Shown here: positions 9,528-18,937 of the stretch, in pieces
Layout of the letters: each line of letters opens with the position of its first letter
How positions within the stretch are numbered: position 1 is the first letter of the stretch
Source: Carboxylicivirga linearis
GTDB lineage: Bacteria > Bacteroidota > Bacteroidia > Bacteroidales > Marinilabiliaceae
Assembly: GCF_018271995.1 (NCBI RefSeq)
Contig: NZ_JAGUCO010000001.1
Span: forward strand, 716,180 to 780,179
Direction: 5' to 3'
Length of the DNA: 64,000 bases
Notes under the pieces: generated by a model
The model's input: only the letters and a program-made list of their open reading frames with translations
What the model was told of the DNA's origin: nothing
Database searches by the model: none
Program-made: the position numbers and the translations under genes

Positions 9528-10307
9528 ATGACTCAATTTTTAAATAATCCATATTATCAATCAGAACAAAAAGGGAGTATTCTCTTCTTGCGATTGAATT
9601 ATTGTCTTTTTCTCGAGAGCAAAACCTATGAGTATCGTGATGGATTAATCGACATGCTCGATAAAGTATCGAAAGATGAAACTGTCAAATCAGTTGTGAT
9701 AAGTAATGATCATCCTAATTTTTCATTGGAGAGTTATCAACAAGTGTGGCACTCATTTTTTAAGGATAAAAATTACGAAGAAAAGGTTTTGCGAAGCTTT
9801 AGAGTTTTCGACTTGTTGGTGTTGAAGTTATTTGCATTGAAAAAAGTGGTTGTTTCGATGTTGGTAAAACCAATGAATGCTTTTCTTTTCAATTTTAGTT
9901 TTATTGCTGATTTAAGAATTGTATCCAAAGATTTTTATCTCGACAATAACAATGTTGATATGGTTAATATTCCCAAAGGAAGTACAATGCATAAGCAGTT
10001 TATCAATGCAACTATTAATCCAATCAATGTTTATTTTCTGTCGGACAAGATTTTTCCTGATGTTTTATCGAAGCATAATATGGTCGATCGAGTGTTTAAT
10101 CCCGAGGAGTTGAACGAACGCTCAGAATCGTTGGTGCAACGTTTCGAAAATGTGCACTATGCTGAAATTGAAGCGGCAAAAATGACTAAGTCTGCTGATA
10201 ATTTCGAGGGGTTTGAAAATTTGCTTCAGCAGGAAAATACTTTTCTGTTATCGTGTATCAGAGAGAAATTTAATGAGTCATCTCAGAAAATTCAACGTTT
10301 CCAATAA
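9528..10307 (+). CDS. Crotonase-like (enoyl-CoA hydratase/isomerase superfamily) protein in the efflux operon
   Basis: This 259-residue protein resembles the crotonase fold: an SVVISNDHPNFSLES strand-loop near residues 57-72, an FSFIADLRIVSKDFYL segment near 124-140 and a helical C-terminus. The glycine-rich oxyanion-hole motif of active enoyl-CoA hydratases is not seen (the matching stretch reads KPMNAFLFNFSFIADLR), and no obvious catalytic Glu pair can be placed. It may be a non-catalytic or substrate-binding relative. It starts 5 bp after the pump gene and ends 13 bp before the channel gene, so it is co-transcribed with both. Its role in efflux is unknown; family assignment is moderate. 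Confidence 0.6.
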   Translation: MTQFLNNPYYQSEQKGSILFLRLNYCLFLESKTYEYRDGLIDMLDKVSKDETVKSVVISNDHPNFSLESYQQVWHSFFKDKNYEEKVLRSFRVFDLLVLKLFALKKVVVSMLVKPMNAFLFNFSFIADLRIVSKDFYLDNNNVDMVNIPKGSTMHKQFINATINPINVYFLSDKIFPDVLSKHNMVDRVFNPEELNERSESLVQRFENVHYAEIEAAKMTKSADNFEGFENLLQQENTFLLSCIREKFNESSQKIQRFQ

Positions 10308-10320
10308 ATTAAAAATCATA

Positions 10321-11658
10321 ATGTTAAAATATAGTTTCACAATAGTTTTCTGTTTCATTGCCTATGTGGCAATGGGGCAGGAGGTACTAACGCTCGATAG
10401 CTGTCGACACAAGGCTTTGGAGCACAGCCAGAATGTGAAGACAGCCGAAGCGGATTACTCCATTAGCAAAGCTTCGCATAAACTAAGTAAATTAGGGCGC
10501 TTACCGCAGTTCGATTTTTCGGCTACCTATAATTATATGAATAAACCTCAGATAATGGAGATTCCAGGATTTGAATTGCCAACGCTAGGAGGCTTGCCAA
10601 GTGGAGTTTATTATCCGGGTGGAGTAACTAACCTGACATATCATAACAATTATAGTGGAGGTGTCGATTTAAGTTTGCCACTTTATTTGGGTGGTAAATT
10701 AAGGCATTACGTTAAAATGTCGGAGTATGGAGTTGGTATGGCAGAGCATAATCTTACCAATACAAAAGAAAACCTCATTCTTCAGGTTGATCAGCAATAT
10801 TGGGCATTGGTTTCTTTAAAAGAAAATCTGAATGTTTTGAACAAGGCTGTTAAGATGCTTGAAGGAGTAGTAACGCAAACTCAGAACTGGGCTGATGTTG
10901 GTTTGTTAACAGGTAATGAAGTATTGAAGGTAAAAGTTGAGCTAAATAACGCTAAGTTATCAGTAATTAATCTGAACAATAATATATCGTTAGCCAAAAT
11001 GGCATTAAATCAAACCATGGGCAAAAGTATTTTGGATGATATTGTTGTGGAAGATTCGGTAGTTATAGCCAGCGACTCGCCGGTTATGGTTGCTGATATT
11101 GAACAAAAAGCAGAAGAACGCCATGAGTTACAGATTTTGGCAAATCAGGTAAATATCAGTGAAGAAGACAGAAAGGCTGTGCGATCAGATTATTTGCCTC
11201 AACTGGTTTCGTTTGCCAATTATGGATTTCAAAATCCAAACCATAAGGCACAAGACGAAACAGAAATGGCTTTTGTGGCAGGTGTGAGTGTTTCAATACC
11301 TGTTTTTCATTGGGGTGAACGTCATGTGAAGATGCAAATGAAAAATATGGAAAGTCAGAAAGCACAGTTAACTTATGATAAAGCGAAAGAAGGATTAATT
11401 CTCGAAATTCAACAATGTGTTTATCAAGTGAACGAGTCGTTGGTGAAGATTGATTTTACCGAGGAATCATTAGAGCAAGCAGATGAAAATTTACAAATGG
11501 AGCTTAATAGATTAAATGAAGGTATAGTTACAACGACTGATGTTTTGGATGCTCAAGTGCAGTGGCAAAGGGCTTATGCCGATTTTATCGACTCTAAAGT
11601 AAATTACAAAGTAAATCTCCTTCATTATAAAAAGGTAATGGGGAGTCTTAATTATTAG
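10321..11658 (+). CDS. TolC-family outer-membrane efflux channel
   Basis: This 445-residue outer-membrane factor has a signal peptide (residues 1 to about 19, ending AYVAMGQ) and two OEP repeats: long helical pairs such as LILQVDQQYWALVSLKENL and LSYDKAKEGLILEIQQ-like stretches. The common late motif LNEGIVTTTDVLDAQ, ahead of the final helices, is clear. ATG 10321 is chosen because it gives a proper signal peptide; the frame is open further upstream but would overlap the crotonase-like gene. It completes the tripartite pump. No convincing terminator follows directly; an inverted repeat lies 20 bp after the stop. Confidence 0.93.
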   Translation: MLKYSFTIVFCFIAYVAMGQEVLTLDSCRHKALEHSQNVKTAEADYSISKASHKLSKLGRLPQFDFSATYNYMNKPQIMEIPGFELPTLGGLPSGVYYPGGVTNLTYHNNYSGGVDLSLPLYLGGKLRHYVKMSEYGVGMAEHNLTNTKENLILQVDQQYWALVSLKENLNVLNKAVKMLEGVVTQTQNWADVGLLTGNEVLKVKVELNNAKLSVINLNNNISLAKMALNQTMGKSILDDIVVEDSVVIASDSPVMVADIEQKAEERHELQILANQVNISEEDRKAVRSDYLPQLVSFANYGFQNPNHKAQDETEMAFVAGVSVSIPVFHWGERHVKMQMKNMESQKAQLTYDKAKEGLILEIQQCVYQVNESLVKIDFTEESLEQADENLQMELNRLNEGIVTTTDVLDAQVQWQRAYADFIDSKVNYKVNLLHYKKVMGSLNY

Positions 11659-12272
11659 TTTTGATTGACTTAATGATAATCCATTATTTCTGACGTATTA
11701 AACACCCGAAAATCTGTTTTACAACATTTTTTGTCTTCTTAATGCGTTTTTTACTTCCGAAATAATGGATTAATCTATACATTGTGACGCGTTTTTCGGA
11801 ATGTAATAACACGATTATTTTTTAACGGTGTTTCTGAATAACGAAGTATTTACTCTTGAAATAAGATCCAAATCTATAAAATCAATTAGTATATTTTCAC
11901 TACTGAAAAAATTTAGAATTATGCATAAAGAGCTCCGGTTGTCAGATAACAAGAATTTCTTTAAGGGAGTGCAGAAAGCTAAAGAAGGTGTGGTTTATTG
12001 AAGAATTCTTCGATAGAACAATGAAAAAACAATTGATGTTTATTAATCTGCCTGCATACATTTCAGAAATGTTTCAAAATGGAATTAGTTTTCTTATTTG
12101 CCGGGAATTATGCGTAAAAGCAACTCCTGTTTATTTACTATTTTATAAAAATGCAAATAATGGTTTCTAACTTTTTTGTTTGTTTTTAATGTATTGGAAA
12201 TGAGTAGTGTTGTGATTTTAATTAGTAATGGGGAGTCAGTTGATTAAAACAACTGCTTTTAAAATATAAATT
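11659..12272. other. 614-bp gap before the ATPase operon
   Basis: No convincing gene was found. The left part holds a long imperfect inverted repeat (11675-11774, listed separately). A 26-codon frame at 11921-12001 and a 60-codon frame near 11988 lack recognisable features. Just before the ATPase start, CAGTTG-N7-CAACTG (12237-12255) forms a small hairpin in the likely leader. No clear TAnnTTTG promoter was identified. Confidence 0.5.
11675..11774. repeat. Imperfect inverted repeat, about 100 bp
   Basis: AATCCATTATTTC (11678-11690) is exactly complementary to GAAATAATGGATT (11759-11771). Pairing continues outward to GAT/ATC with a one-base bulge, and inside by a weaker GTATTAA/TTAATGC pairing. 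It could be a long RNA hairpin ending the efflux operon, or a small MITE-like remnant. No T run follows. Confidence 0.45.
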
Positions 12273-14048
12273 ATGAAGGATATCAATAAAAAAAGGACAG
12301 GAACCCTTATTTCCATCCAGGATTCGTTGGTGAAGGCACGATTCTTTGATGATGTGATAATGGGGGAGACTGCTGAGATTTCCGTCGATGGGAAATTTCT
12401 TCAGGCAGAAGTCTTGCAGATTCAACCTGATCCGAAAAATGCCGACGCTGGCATTGTTGAAATGCAGGTTTTTGAAGATTTAACCGGTGCCAAAATTGGT
12501 GATGAGGTCGTATTTAAAGGTACACCTTTGTCCGTTTTGTTAGGGCCGGGACTCTTAACCAGTGTATGGGATGGACTTCAAAACCCCTTGTATAAACTAA
12601 GTGAAGAAGATTCGTATTTGAAACCGGGTATGAATGCCCCGGCCTTAAACGAAGAGACATTATGGGACTTTACTCCAAGTGTAAAAGTTGGTGATTCAGT
12701 TTCTGGAGGCGATGTTATAGGTTCAGTTCCTGAAGGAAAAGTGGACCACAAAATTTTGGTTCCATTTAGCTTTGGTGCTTGTACGGTTGAAAGCATTATC
12801 GAAAAGAGTTCGGTAAACATCACTCAGCAAGTAGCTATTGTGGTTGATGAACTAGGTAATAAGCATGAGCTGAAATTAGCTTTTCGTCAGCCGGTAAAAG
12901 CGCCTATTCCATTTAAAGAGCGTGCTATCCCAACAAAACCTATTTCTACAGGAACCCGAGTTATTGATCTATTAGCTCCTGTTGGATATGGAGGTACAGT
13001 TGGTAACCCTGGTCCTTTTGGAGCAGGTAAAACAGTATTACAGCACTCGCTTTGTAAATATGCTGTAGCTGACATTATTATTATGGCTGCCTGTGGTGAA
13101 CGTGCCGGTGAAGCGGTTGAGGTATTTAAAGAATTTGCAGAGTTGGAAGATCCAACAACAGGTGAGTCTTTAATGAATCGTATGTGTATTTTCGGTAATA
13201 CCAGTTCAATGCCTGTAGCAGCTCGTGAGGCTTCAGTATTTATCGCATTAACAGTGGGTGAATATTACCGTTATCAAGGTAAAAAAGTAGTAATGTTAGC
13301 TGACTCAACATCTCGTTGGGCACAGGCATTACGCGAGCGTAGTGGTCGTCAGGGTGATATTCCCGGACCAGAGGCTTTCCCAATGGATATTCCAGATCAG
13401 ATTAAGGGTATGTACCAACGTGCAGGTGATGATTTAGGTACCGAAGGTTCATTAACTTTTATTGGTACTGTATCGCCAGCGGGTGGTAACTTCCAGGAGC
13501 CGGTAACACAGGCAACAATGGATGCAACCGGTGGTTTCTGGGGACTTTCTCAGGATCGTGCCGATGCTAAAAAATATCCAGCCATCGATCCTTTGGTGTA
13601 TACAACTTCGGTTTATAACGGATTTGTATCATGGAAAGATCGCCAGAACATGATTAGTGCATTAAGAACAGCAAACGATATTGATCAAACCATTAGTACC
13701 ATTGGTTTGAAAAAAGTACCTGTTTCAAATTATATACAATTTCAAAAAGGTCAAACCATCGACTTCTGTGTAATGCAGCAAGATGCTTTTGACAAAGTTG
13801 ATGCTTGTACTCGTCCCGAACGTTTAGAAGTAATCAATGAAGCGGTTCAGAATTTAATTAGCAGCAATATTGATTTTGAAGCTGGCGAAATGGATGATGA
13901 ACAATTAAAAGAGTCAATCAAGCAGAAGTTTGATGAGCTGCGTCAGTGGTGGCGCGATTGGAACTATTCAGCTACCACCGAAGAGCAATTAGCTCAGTTG
14001 CCAGGCGCAGTTAATAAATTTATTTTACAGGAGGAATACGCCGTATGA
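12273..14048 (+). CDS. atpA: A/V-type ATP synthase/ATPase catalytic subunit A
   Basis: This 591-residue catalytic subunit of the rotary A/V-type ATPase has an N-terminal beta-barrel (residues 1 to about 75), the non-homologous region typical of A subunits (about 110-190), and a nucleotide-binding domain with P-loop GPFGAGKT (Lys about 253). Catalytic stretches ACGERAGEAVE, LADSTSRWAQALRE and SGRQGDIPGPEAFP are present. Length fits the family. It is the first gene of a seven-gene operon and overlaps atpB by 4 bp. Whether the complex makes ATP or pumps ions cannot be told from the sequence. Confidence 0.98.
   Translation: MKDINKKRTGTLISIQDSLVKARFFDDVIMGETAEISVDGKFLQAEVLQIQPDPKNADAGIVEMQVFEDLTGAKIGDEVVFKGTPLSVLLGPGLLTSVWDGLQNPLYKLSEEDSYLKPGMNAPALNEETLWDFTPSVKVGDSVSGGDVIGSVPEGKVDHKILVPFSFGACTVESIIEKSSVNITQQVAIVVDELGNKHELKLAFRQPVKAPIPFKERAIPTKPISTGTRVIDLLAPVGYGGTVGNPGPFGAGKTVLQHSLCKYAVADIIIMAACGERAGEAVEVFKEFAELEDPTTGESLMNRMCIFGNTSSMPVAAREASVFIALTVGEYYRYQGKKVVMLADSTSRWAQALRERSGRQGDIPGPEAFPMDIPDQIKGMYQRAGDDLGTEGSLTFIGTVSPAGGNFQEPVTQATMDATGGFWGLSQDRADAKKYPAIDPLVYTTSVYNGFVSWKDRQNMISALRTANDIDQTISTIGLKKVPVSNYIQFQKGQTIDFCVMQQDAFDKVDACTRPERLEVINEAVQNLISSNIDFEAGEMDDEQLKESIKQKFDELRQWWRDWNYSATTEEQLAQLPGAVNKFILQEEYAV
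14029..14034 (+). promoter_or_regulatory. Strong Shine-Dalgarno site for atpB
   Basis: AGGAGG lies 10 nt before the atpB ATG, inside the last codons of atpA (Gln-Glu-Glu written CAG GAG GAA). Such sites are rare in this window outside this operon. Confidence 0.6.
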
Positions 14049-15355
14049 TAAGAAAAGAAATTAATAAGATAAGCGAAGTAGGTAAAGCTCTTATTTCTGT
14101 TGAGGGTAATCCTGGAGTAGCGCTGAATCACGTGGTTGAATTGTTAGAAGCCGATTCAGGACAAAGCTTATCATTTGCTAAAGCCATTAATATTACAGAA
14201 GATTCAACTCGATTTCAGGTATTTAATGGTACTACCGGTTTAAGTACGCGAACTAAAATTCGCATGCACGAGATTCCTTTGACTGCTGGGTTTTCAAATA
14301 AAATGTTAGGACGTAGTTTCGATGGTTCTGGTGAAGTTGCCGATGGCGGACCAGAGGTTATCTTCGAAAAACAAGTATCAACTCGTTTGGATACTTTGAA
14401 TCCTACTGTTCGTAACGTACCAAAACAAGCTTTGTGGACAGGTATTCCAATGATTGATGTTTTCAATACATTGGTAAAATCGCAAAAGATTCCAATTTTT
14501 GCGGGTCCAACAGAGCCATATAATCGCTTATTGTCGCAAATTGCACAAGGAGCTCAGGCTGACGTTATCATCTTTGCTGGTATTGGATTAAAGTTTGATG
14601 AGTATCAGTATTTTAAAGAACAATTATCGCAATCAGGTAATATTGATAAAACCATCATGTTTACTCACCTTGCCGGTGATTCGCAGATTAAAGGTTTGAT
14701 GTTGCCCGATGTTGCCTTGAGTGTGGCTCGTGAGTTTGGTGATCAGGGAAAAGACGTATTGGTACTTTTAACTGATATGACAAACTGGTCGAACATCTTA
14801 CGTAATGTTGCCAACTATCAGGATATGATTCCTTCATTGCAGGGATATCCTGGATCCTTGTACTCAGAGCTGGCAAAACGATATGAGGTAGCTGCCGATA
14901 TCGAAGGTGCTGGGTCTATTACTATTATTGGAGCAACCACTTTGGAATCATTAGAAGATCCGGTTCCTGATAACACCGGTTATATTACCGAAGGTCAGTT
15001 CTTCTTGGATGGAGGTAAATTGAAATTAGCTCGTTCGCTTTCTCGTTTGAAACAAGGGGTGAATGGTAAAACACGTAGCGACCATCGTGCTATCATGACC
15101 GCTATGGCTTCTTTATTGGCCGATGCCGAAAAAGCTTTTGAAGCATCAGAGGTTGGAGCGGCTAATGACCCTTACTCTCAAAAATTATTGCGCTATCGTA
15201 CCGACTTTATCGAGAATATCGAAGAGCCATTTGGTGAACCTATCGAGCTGGAAGCAGCTTTAGATAAATGTTGGTCTATTCTTAAACGCCATTTCGAACC
15301 TACAGAAACAGGCCTCAGTAAAAAACTGATTGAAGAATATTGGGATAAGAATTAA
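14045..15355 (+). CDS. atpB: A/V-type ATP synthase/ATPase subunit B
   Basis: This 436-residue regulatory/non-catalytic subunit alternates with A in the head hexamer. It has an N-terminal barrel, the conserved DGSGEVADGGPEV region near residues 95-110, and a nucleotide-binding domain lacking a canonical P-loop (IPIFAGPTEPYNRL), as usual for B. LLTDMTNWSNILRNV, ADIEGAGSITIIGATT and LSRLKQGVNGKTR are typical of the family. The start overlaps the atpA stop (ATGA) and is preceded by a strong Shine-Dalgarno site, which indicates translational coupling. Confidence 0.97.
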   Translation: MIRKEINKISEVGKALISVEGNPGVALNHVVELLEADSGQSLSFAKAINITEDSTRFQVFNGTTGLSTRTKIRMHEIPLTAGFSNKMLGRSFDGSGEVADGGPEVIFEKQVSTRLDTLNPTVRNVPKQALWTGIPMIDVFNTLVKSQKIPIFAGPTEPYNRLLSQIAQGAQADVIIFAGIGLKFDEYQYFKEQLSQSGNIDKTIMFTHLAGDSQIKGLMLPDVALSVAREFGDQGKDVLVLLTDMTNWSNILRNVANYQDMIPSLQGYPGSLYSELAKRYEVAADIEGAGSITIIGATTLESLEDPVPDNTGYITEGQFFLDGGKLKLARSLSRLKQGVNGKTRSDHRAIMTAMASLLADAEKAFEASEVGAANDPYSQKLLRYRTDFIENIEEPFGEPIELEAALDKCWSILKRHFEPTETGLSKKLIEEYWDKN

Positions 15356-15382
15356 GCGGTTATCTATTTAAAAGAAAAAGAA

Positions 15383-15988
15383 ATGAACGATAATAAAGAA
15401 AATCTGGAAGGGATTGTTGCCAAGCTAAAAGAGCAAGGAATTAATGCAGGAGAAGCTGAAAAGCAACGCATTATTGAAGAGGCTAAAAAACAAGCGGAAG
15501 CAATTATTTCTGATGCAGAAGCTCAAAAAAAGACCATTATAGATGAAGCCAATACAAAAGCAGAGCAAACAGGTAAAAATGCTCAAACTGCTTTAAAACA
15601 AGCTTCGCGCGATATGGTTGAAGCAACTAAAGTGGCTGTTCTTAAATACATGGAATCTATTTTTGGAGGATTGACTGAGAGTTTGTTTACTCAGGAACAA
15701 TACCTGCAAGAATTGGTAAAAGCCGTGGTAGCTTCTATCGAAGGAAACAAAACAGTATCTGTACCTGCCGACACTTTAAAAGGCATGGAGGCATTTATTA
15801 CCAGCGAAGGTTTAAAACAACAAGTTGAATTAAAACCGTTGGCTAATAGCGATGCTAAAATTGAGGTGCAGTCAAACGATAAGAGTGGCGTTCAGTTTGT
15901 TTTGAGCGATAGTGACATTCAACAAGCTATGTTTGCTTTGTTGAACAAAGATTTGGTTGAACGCATAACCCAAAGCCAGGAGGACTAA
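15383..15988 (+). CDS. atpE: A/V-type ATPase subunit E (peripheral stalk)
   Basis: This 201-residue protein has a long N-terminal coiled coil (residues about 10-85, rich in Ala, Glu, Lys and Gln: AEKQRIIEEAKKQAEAIISD) and a globular C-terminus, the layout of the E subunit of the peripheral stalk. Identification rests on composition, length and operon position, because E subunits diverge strongly. No separate G subunit gene is seen beside it, so the stalk partner is not apparent. Confidence 0.8.
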   Translation: MNDNKENLEGIVAKLKEQGINAGEAEKQRIIEEAKKQAEAIISDAEAQKKTIIDEANTKAEQTGKNAQTALKQASRDMVEATKVAVLKYMESIFGGLTESLFTQEQYLQELVKAVVASIEGNKTVSVPADTLKGMEAFITSEGLKQQVELKPLANSDAKIEVQSNDKSGVQFVLSDSDIQQAMFALLNKDLVERITQSQED

Positions 15989-15990
15989 GT

Positions 15991-16494
15991 ATGTCAAACT
16001 TGGTTTATTTAATGTCGAGTTTGCCTTCGTTGAGTTTTGGCCAGGTACCTCCTATTACGATGGAGGAGTTTACCCAGGATGCCAAAAGTCAGCTGTCGGC
16101 AAAGCACTTTAAAAAACTCGAACCGGTAGATATATATAAGGCAACCGATTCGGAAGGGAAGGTTGGTTTAAAGAGTATTAGTGTGATGTTAAACGAAATG
16201 CAAAATGATATTTCGGAAATAAGAGCAGCTAAAACTCAAAAACGAACACCCGGTTTACAGCGTCTTCCACAAGCTATTATAAATGCCAATCCGTTAGAAC
16301 GCGAAAAGCTAATTATGCGGTGGCAGTGGGAGGAATTGGATACTATACTGGCTGGCGAAATGTTTACACTAACGGATGTAATGGTTTACAAACTGCGATT
16401 GCAGATTTTAAATCGTTTGAATTCGTTTGATAAAGAACAAGGAAAGCAGGTATTGGCATCCGTTGTTAATCCACCTAAAAAGGAGGAGGTATAA
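15991..16494 (+). CDS. DUF2764 protein, ATPase-associated (possible subunit C equivalent)
   Basis: This 167-residue protein begins SNLVYLMSSLPSLSFGQVPP, which resembles the DUF2764 family found in A/V-ATPase operons of Bacteroidota and Chlamydia. No biochemical role is established from sequence. Its opening motif recalls the start of AC39/C-type subunits, and the operon lacks a normal C subunit, so replacement of C is a reasonable inference. It has a strong Shine-Dalgarno site (AGGAGG, 15978-15983, 7 nt spacing), and its stop overlaps the next start (TAATG). Confidence 0.75.
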   Translation: MSNLVYLMSSLPSLSFGQVPPITMEEFTQDAKSQLSAKHFKKLEPVDIYKATDSEGKVGLKSISVMLNEMQNDISEIRAAKTQKRTPGLQRLPQAIINANPLEREKLIMRWQWEELDTILAGEMFTLTDVMVYKLRLQILNRLNSFDKEQGKQVLASVVNPPKKEEV

Positions 16495-17102
16495 TGGCAG
16501 GACAAAAGATAAAATATACAAAAACAGAACGTGCCCGTCAGAAGAAAATTCTGAAGGTATCATTGCGTATGTTGCCATTGTTCGAAGCCATGGAGAAATC
16601 CTTAATGTCCACAATTAATACAATTGCTGAACGAATTGAGGAGATCCGTCAGGAAATAGATAAGAACAATAAGGCTGCAGAGCCATGGGTAGCTGTAATG
16701 AGTGATTCTCATGTAGATATAAAATCATTTATTTCGGTTAATAAAGTCATTACTAAGCATATTGATGTAGCCGGTGTACGTGTGGATCAATACGAGGGTG
16801 TTGATTTTAATGTAAAGCCCATTGAGGATGATACTCCTTTATGGGTGGATGATGCAATTGAACTAATGCAGGTGCAATTGCAGTTGATGGCTGAAATTGA
16901 ATGTTTGGAAGAACAGATACGATTGCTGGAGGAAGAACTTTTAGATGTTCGTGCCCGAATCAAACTGTTTGAAAACAGACGTATCCCGAATGCAAAAACG
17001 GCTATTCGTAAGATTGGTCAGAAATTGCAGGATGACGAGCGTTTGACGATTGCAACAGCAAAAGTGGTTAAAACCAGTCAAAAGGAAGGAGTGATGGTAT
17101 GA
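16494..17102 (+). CDS. atpD: A/V-type ATPase subunit D (central rotor shaft)
   Basis: This 202-residue, almost wholly helical protein has the antiparallel coiled-coil arms of subunit D: KYTKTERARQKKILKVSLRM at the start and NALEHVVIP-like VRARIKLFENRRIPNAKTAIRKI near the C-terminus. It forms the central shaft that turns inside the A3B3 head. AGGAGGAGG (16481-16489) precedes the start, and the gene overlaps the DUF2764 stop by 1 bp and the atpI start by 4 bp. No F subunit gene is visible. Confidence 0.93.
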   Translation: MAGQKIKYTKTERARQKKILKVSLRMLPLFEAMEKSLMSTINTIAERIEEIRQEIDKNNKAAEPWVAVMSDSHVDIKSFISVNKVITKHIDVAGVRVDQYEGVDFNVKPIEDDTPLWVDDAIELMQVQLQLMAEIECLEEQIRLLEEELLDVRARIKLFENRRIPNAKTAIRKIGQKLQDDERLTIATAKVVKTSQKEGVMV

Positions 17103-18916
17103 TTATAAAAATGAAAAAACTATTGCTCTTTATGTCTCATCCAACTAACGATATGGATGAAGATCTAACTGTTTTAGGGCAATTGGGATTAGTGCATATT
17201 AAGCCATTTCAACCCGCTAAGGATGATTCAATTGATCGTGTTCAGGACCGTATAAAGCAGTTGGAGAAAGCCATCTCAATATTAGATAATTGTGAAGAAG
17301 AAACAAATGCATCGGTTGATGTAAGCAATTATAAAAAGATTGAGAGAGGTGATATTGCGTTGTTGGATAAAGTTTTAGATATCAACAAGGTGAATAAACA
17401 TCTTGAAAGGCAAATTGCTGAATACACCAAAGCGCAGGAATGGTATGATACCTGGGGAAAAATCTCGCTTGATGACATTCAGGCCATCAATAATAAAGGA
17501 GTGTATCTAAAGCTTTACGAAGTGTCTGAGAAGGATATGAAAACTATCCATAATCAGCAAAACGTAAAGGTGGTAGGGCAGTTCAATGGTGTAAATCAGG
17601 TTGCGCTTATCTCTGAGGATAAAGAAGCTTCGTTGAATTTTCGTGAGATAGAATTTTCTAAGTATTCTCAAGCGGAAATAGAACTTGCCATCACAGAAAA
17701 GACAGCTCAATTGAAAGAAGGCAAGGGGCATCTATTTCAACTTAGTAAGCAGAATGATTTGTTGAAAGAAGCATTAGCTGAAAGAGAGCGTCGTTTAAAA
17801 GTACGCACCGTTCAGTATGGAGGAATTGCTTTTCATGATAAAGTTCGTTGTTGGGAAGGATTTGTTCCGGAAGATAAAGTTGAAAGTGTAGTTGAAGTAG
17901 CTGATCAAAATGGTTGGGGGTATGTGGTTAAAGAACCTCGTCCTGATGAATATGATCAAGTGCCAACTTTGTTGAAGAATCCAACGTGGTCGCACAAAAT
18001 AAAGCCCGTAATGAGCTTTATGGGCTTGGTTCCTGGTTACGATGAGATCGATGTGTCAAAAGTATTTTTAATCTTCTTTACCTTCTTTACAGGTATATTG
18101 GTTGGAGATGCTGGTTACGGTCTGATCTTTTTCGCCTTGACACTTTTTGCTCACTGGAAAACAGGCTTTGCCAAGAAGATTGAGTTCGGATTGTTTTATA
18201 CGCTTTCGGTATCCGTTATGATCTGGGGTGTTCTTACAGGAACCTACTTTGGAGCTGAAGCCATTGCAAATATTCCATTTTTAAGTCAATTAAAAGTGCA
18301 GCAATTGGCAAGTTTCGGAGGAGATAACCTGAAGATTCAGCAGTTCATGTTCATGATTGGTGCTATTCATCTTACCATTGGTCATATACAAAAAGGTTGG
18401 AAATACCTAAATACTGTATTGGTTATTGCTCAGGTGGGTTGGATTGCTATTATCTGGGGGCTTTATTTTCTGGTAAGTCAAATGGTATTGGCCATTCCAG
18501 GGCCCGATTATATGGTGTGGTTATTTGCTGGAGGTTCTGTTTTGGTAGCACTGTTTTCAAGCCCTGGCCATCCTATTTATAAAGGCATCTTGTCTTCATT
18601 GGGTAATTTACCCTTGAATGTAATAAATGGTTTTTCAGATGTTATTTCATATATCCGTTTATATGCGGTAGGGTTATCTACAGTTTTGATGGCAAGTAGT
18701 TTTAACGATATGGCCATTGGTGATGGTATCACTACCATAGCGTCAGGAATTGGAGCTGTTTTGGTTCTTATTCTTGGGCACGGATTAAATATGACACTTG
18801 CAGCAATGGCTGTCCTGGTTCATGGTGTTCGCTTAAATATGTTGGAATATGCAGGCCATGCCAGTGTTGAGTTTTCGGGTAGTGATTACAACCCATTTAA
18901 ATTAAAAAATAAGTAA
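17099..18916 (+). CDS. atpI: A/V-type ATPase subunit I (membrane stator, a-subunit equivalent)
   Basis: This 605-residue protein has a cytoplasmic N-terminal half (residues 1 to about 310, with coiled-coil stretches) and a membrane half with about seven or eight helices. The essential stator arginine lies in SYIRLYAVGLS (Arg about 520), and the GLVPGYDEIDVSKVFLIFF and GDAGYGLIFF segments are typical of the family. It provides the ion half-channels against the K ring. AAGGAAGGAG (17082-17091) acts as its Shine-Dalgarno site. It overlaps atpD by 4 bp and is 21 bp from atpK. Confidence 0.96.
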   Translation: MIIKMKKLLLFMSHPTNDMDEDLTVLGQLGLVHIKPFQPAKDDSIDRVQDRIKQLEKAISILDNCEEETNASVDVSNYKKIERGDIALLDKVLDINKVNKHLERQIAEYTKAQEWYDTWGKISLDDIQAINNKGVYLKLYEVSEKDMKTIHNQQNVKVVGQFNGVNQVALISEDKEASLNFREIEFSKYSQAEIELAITEKTAQLKEGKGHLFQLSKQNDLLKEALAERERRLKVRTVQYGGIAFHDKVRCWEGFVPEDKVESVVEVADQNGWGYVVKEPRPDEYDQVPTLLKNPTWSHKIKPVMSFMGLVPGYDEIDVSKVFLIFFTFFTGILVGDAGYGLIFFALTLFAHWKTGFAKKIEFGLFYTLSVSVMIWGVLTGTYFGAEAIANIPFLSQLKVQQLASFGGDNLKIQQFMFMIGAIHLTIGHIQKGWKYLNTVLVIAQVGWIAIIWGLYFLVSQMVLAIPGPDYMVWLFAGGSVLVALFSSPGHPIYKGILSSLGNLPLNVINGFSDVISYIRLYAVGLSTVLMASSFNDMAIGDGITTIASGIGAVLVLILGHGLNMTLAAMAVLVHGVRLNMLEYAGHASVEFSGSDYNPFKLKNK

Positions 18917-18937
18917 AATCTAATAAAATTAAATACG

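Noticed and set aside
11921..12170. Two small open frames (26 and 60 codons) before the ATPase operon
   Set aside because: No known family, no ribosome site, and poor resemblance to the codon use of neighbours. They cannot be excluded as tiny genes.
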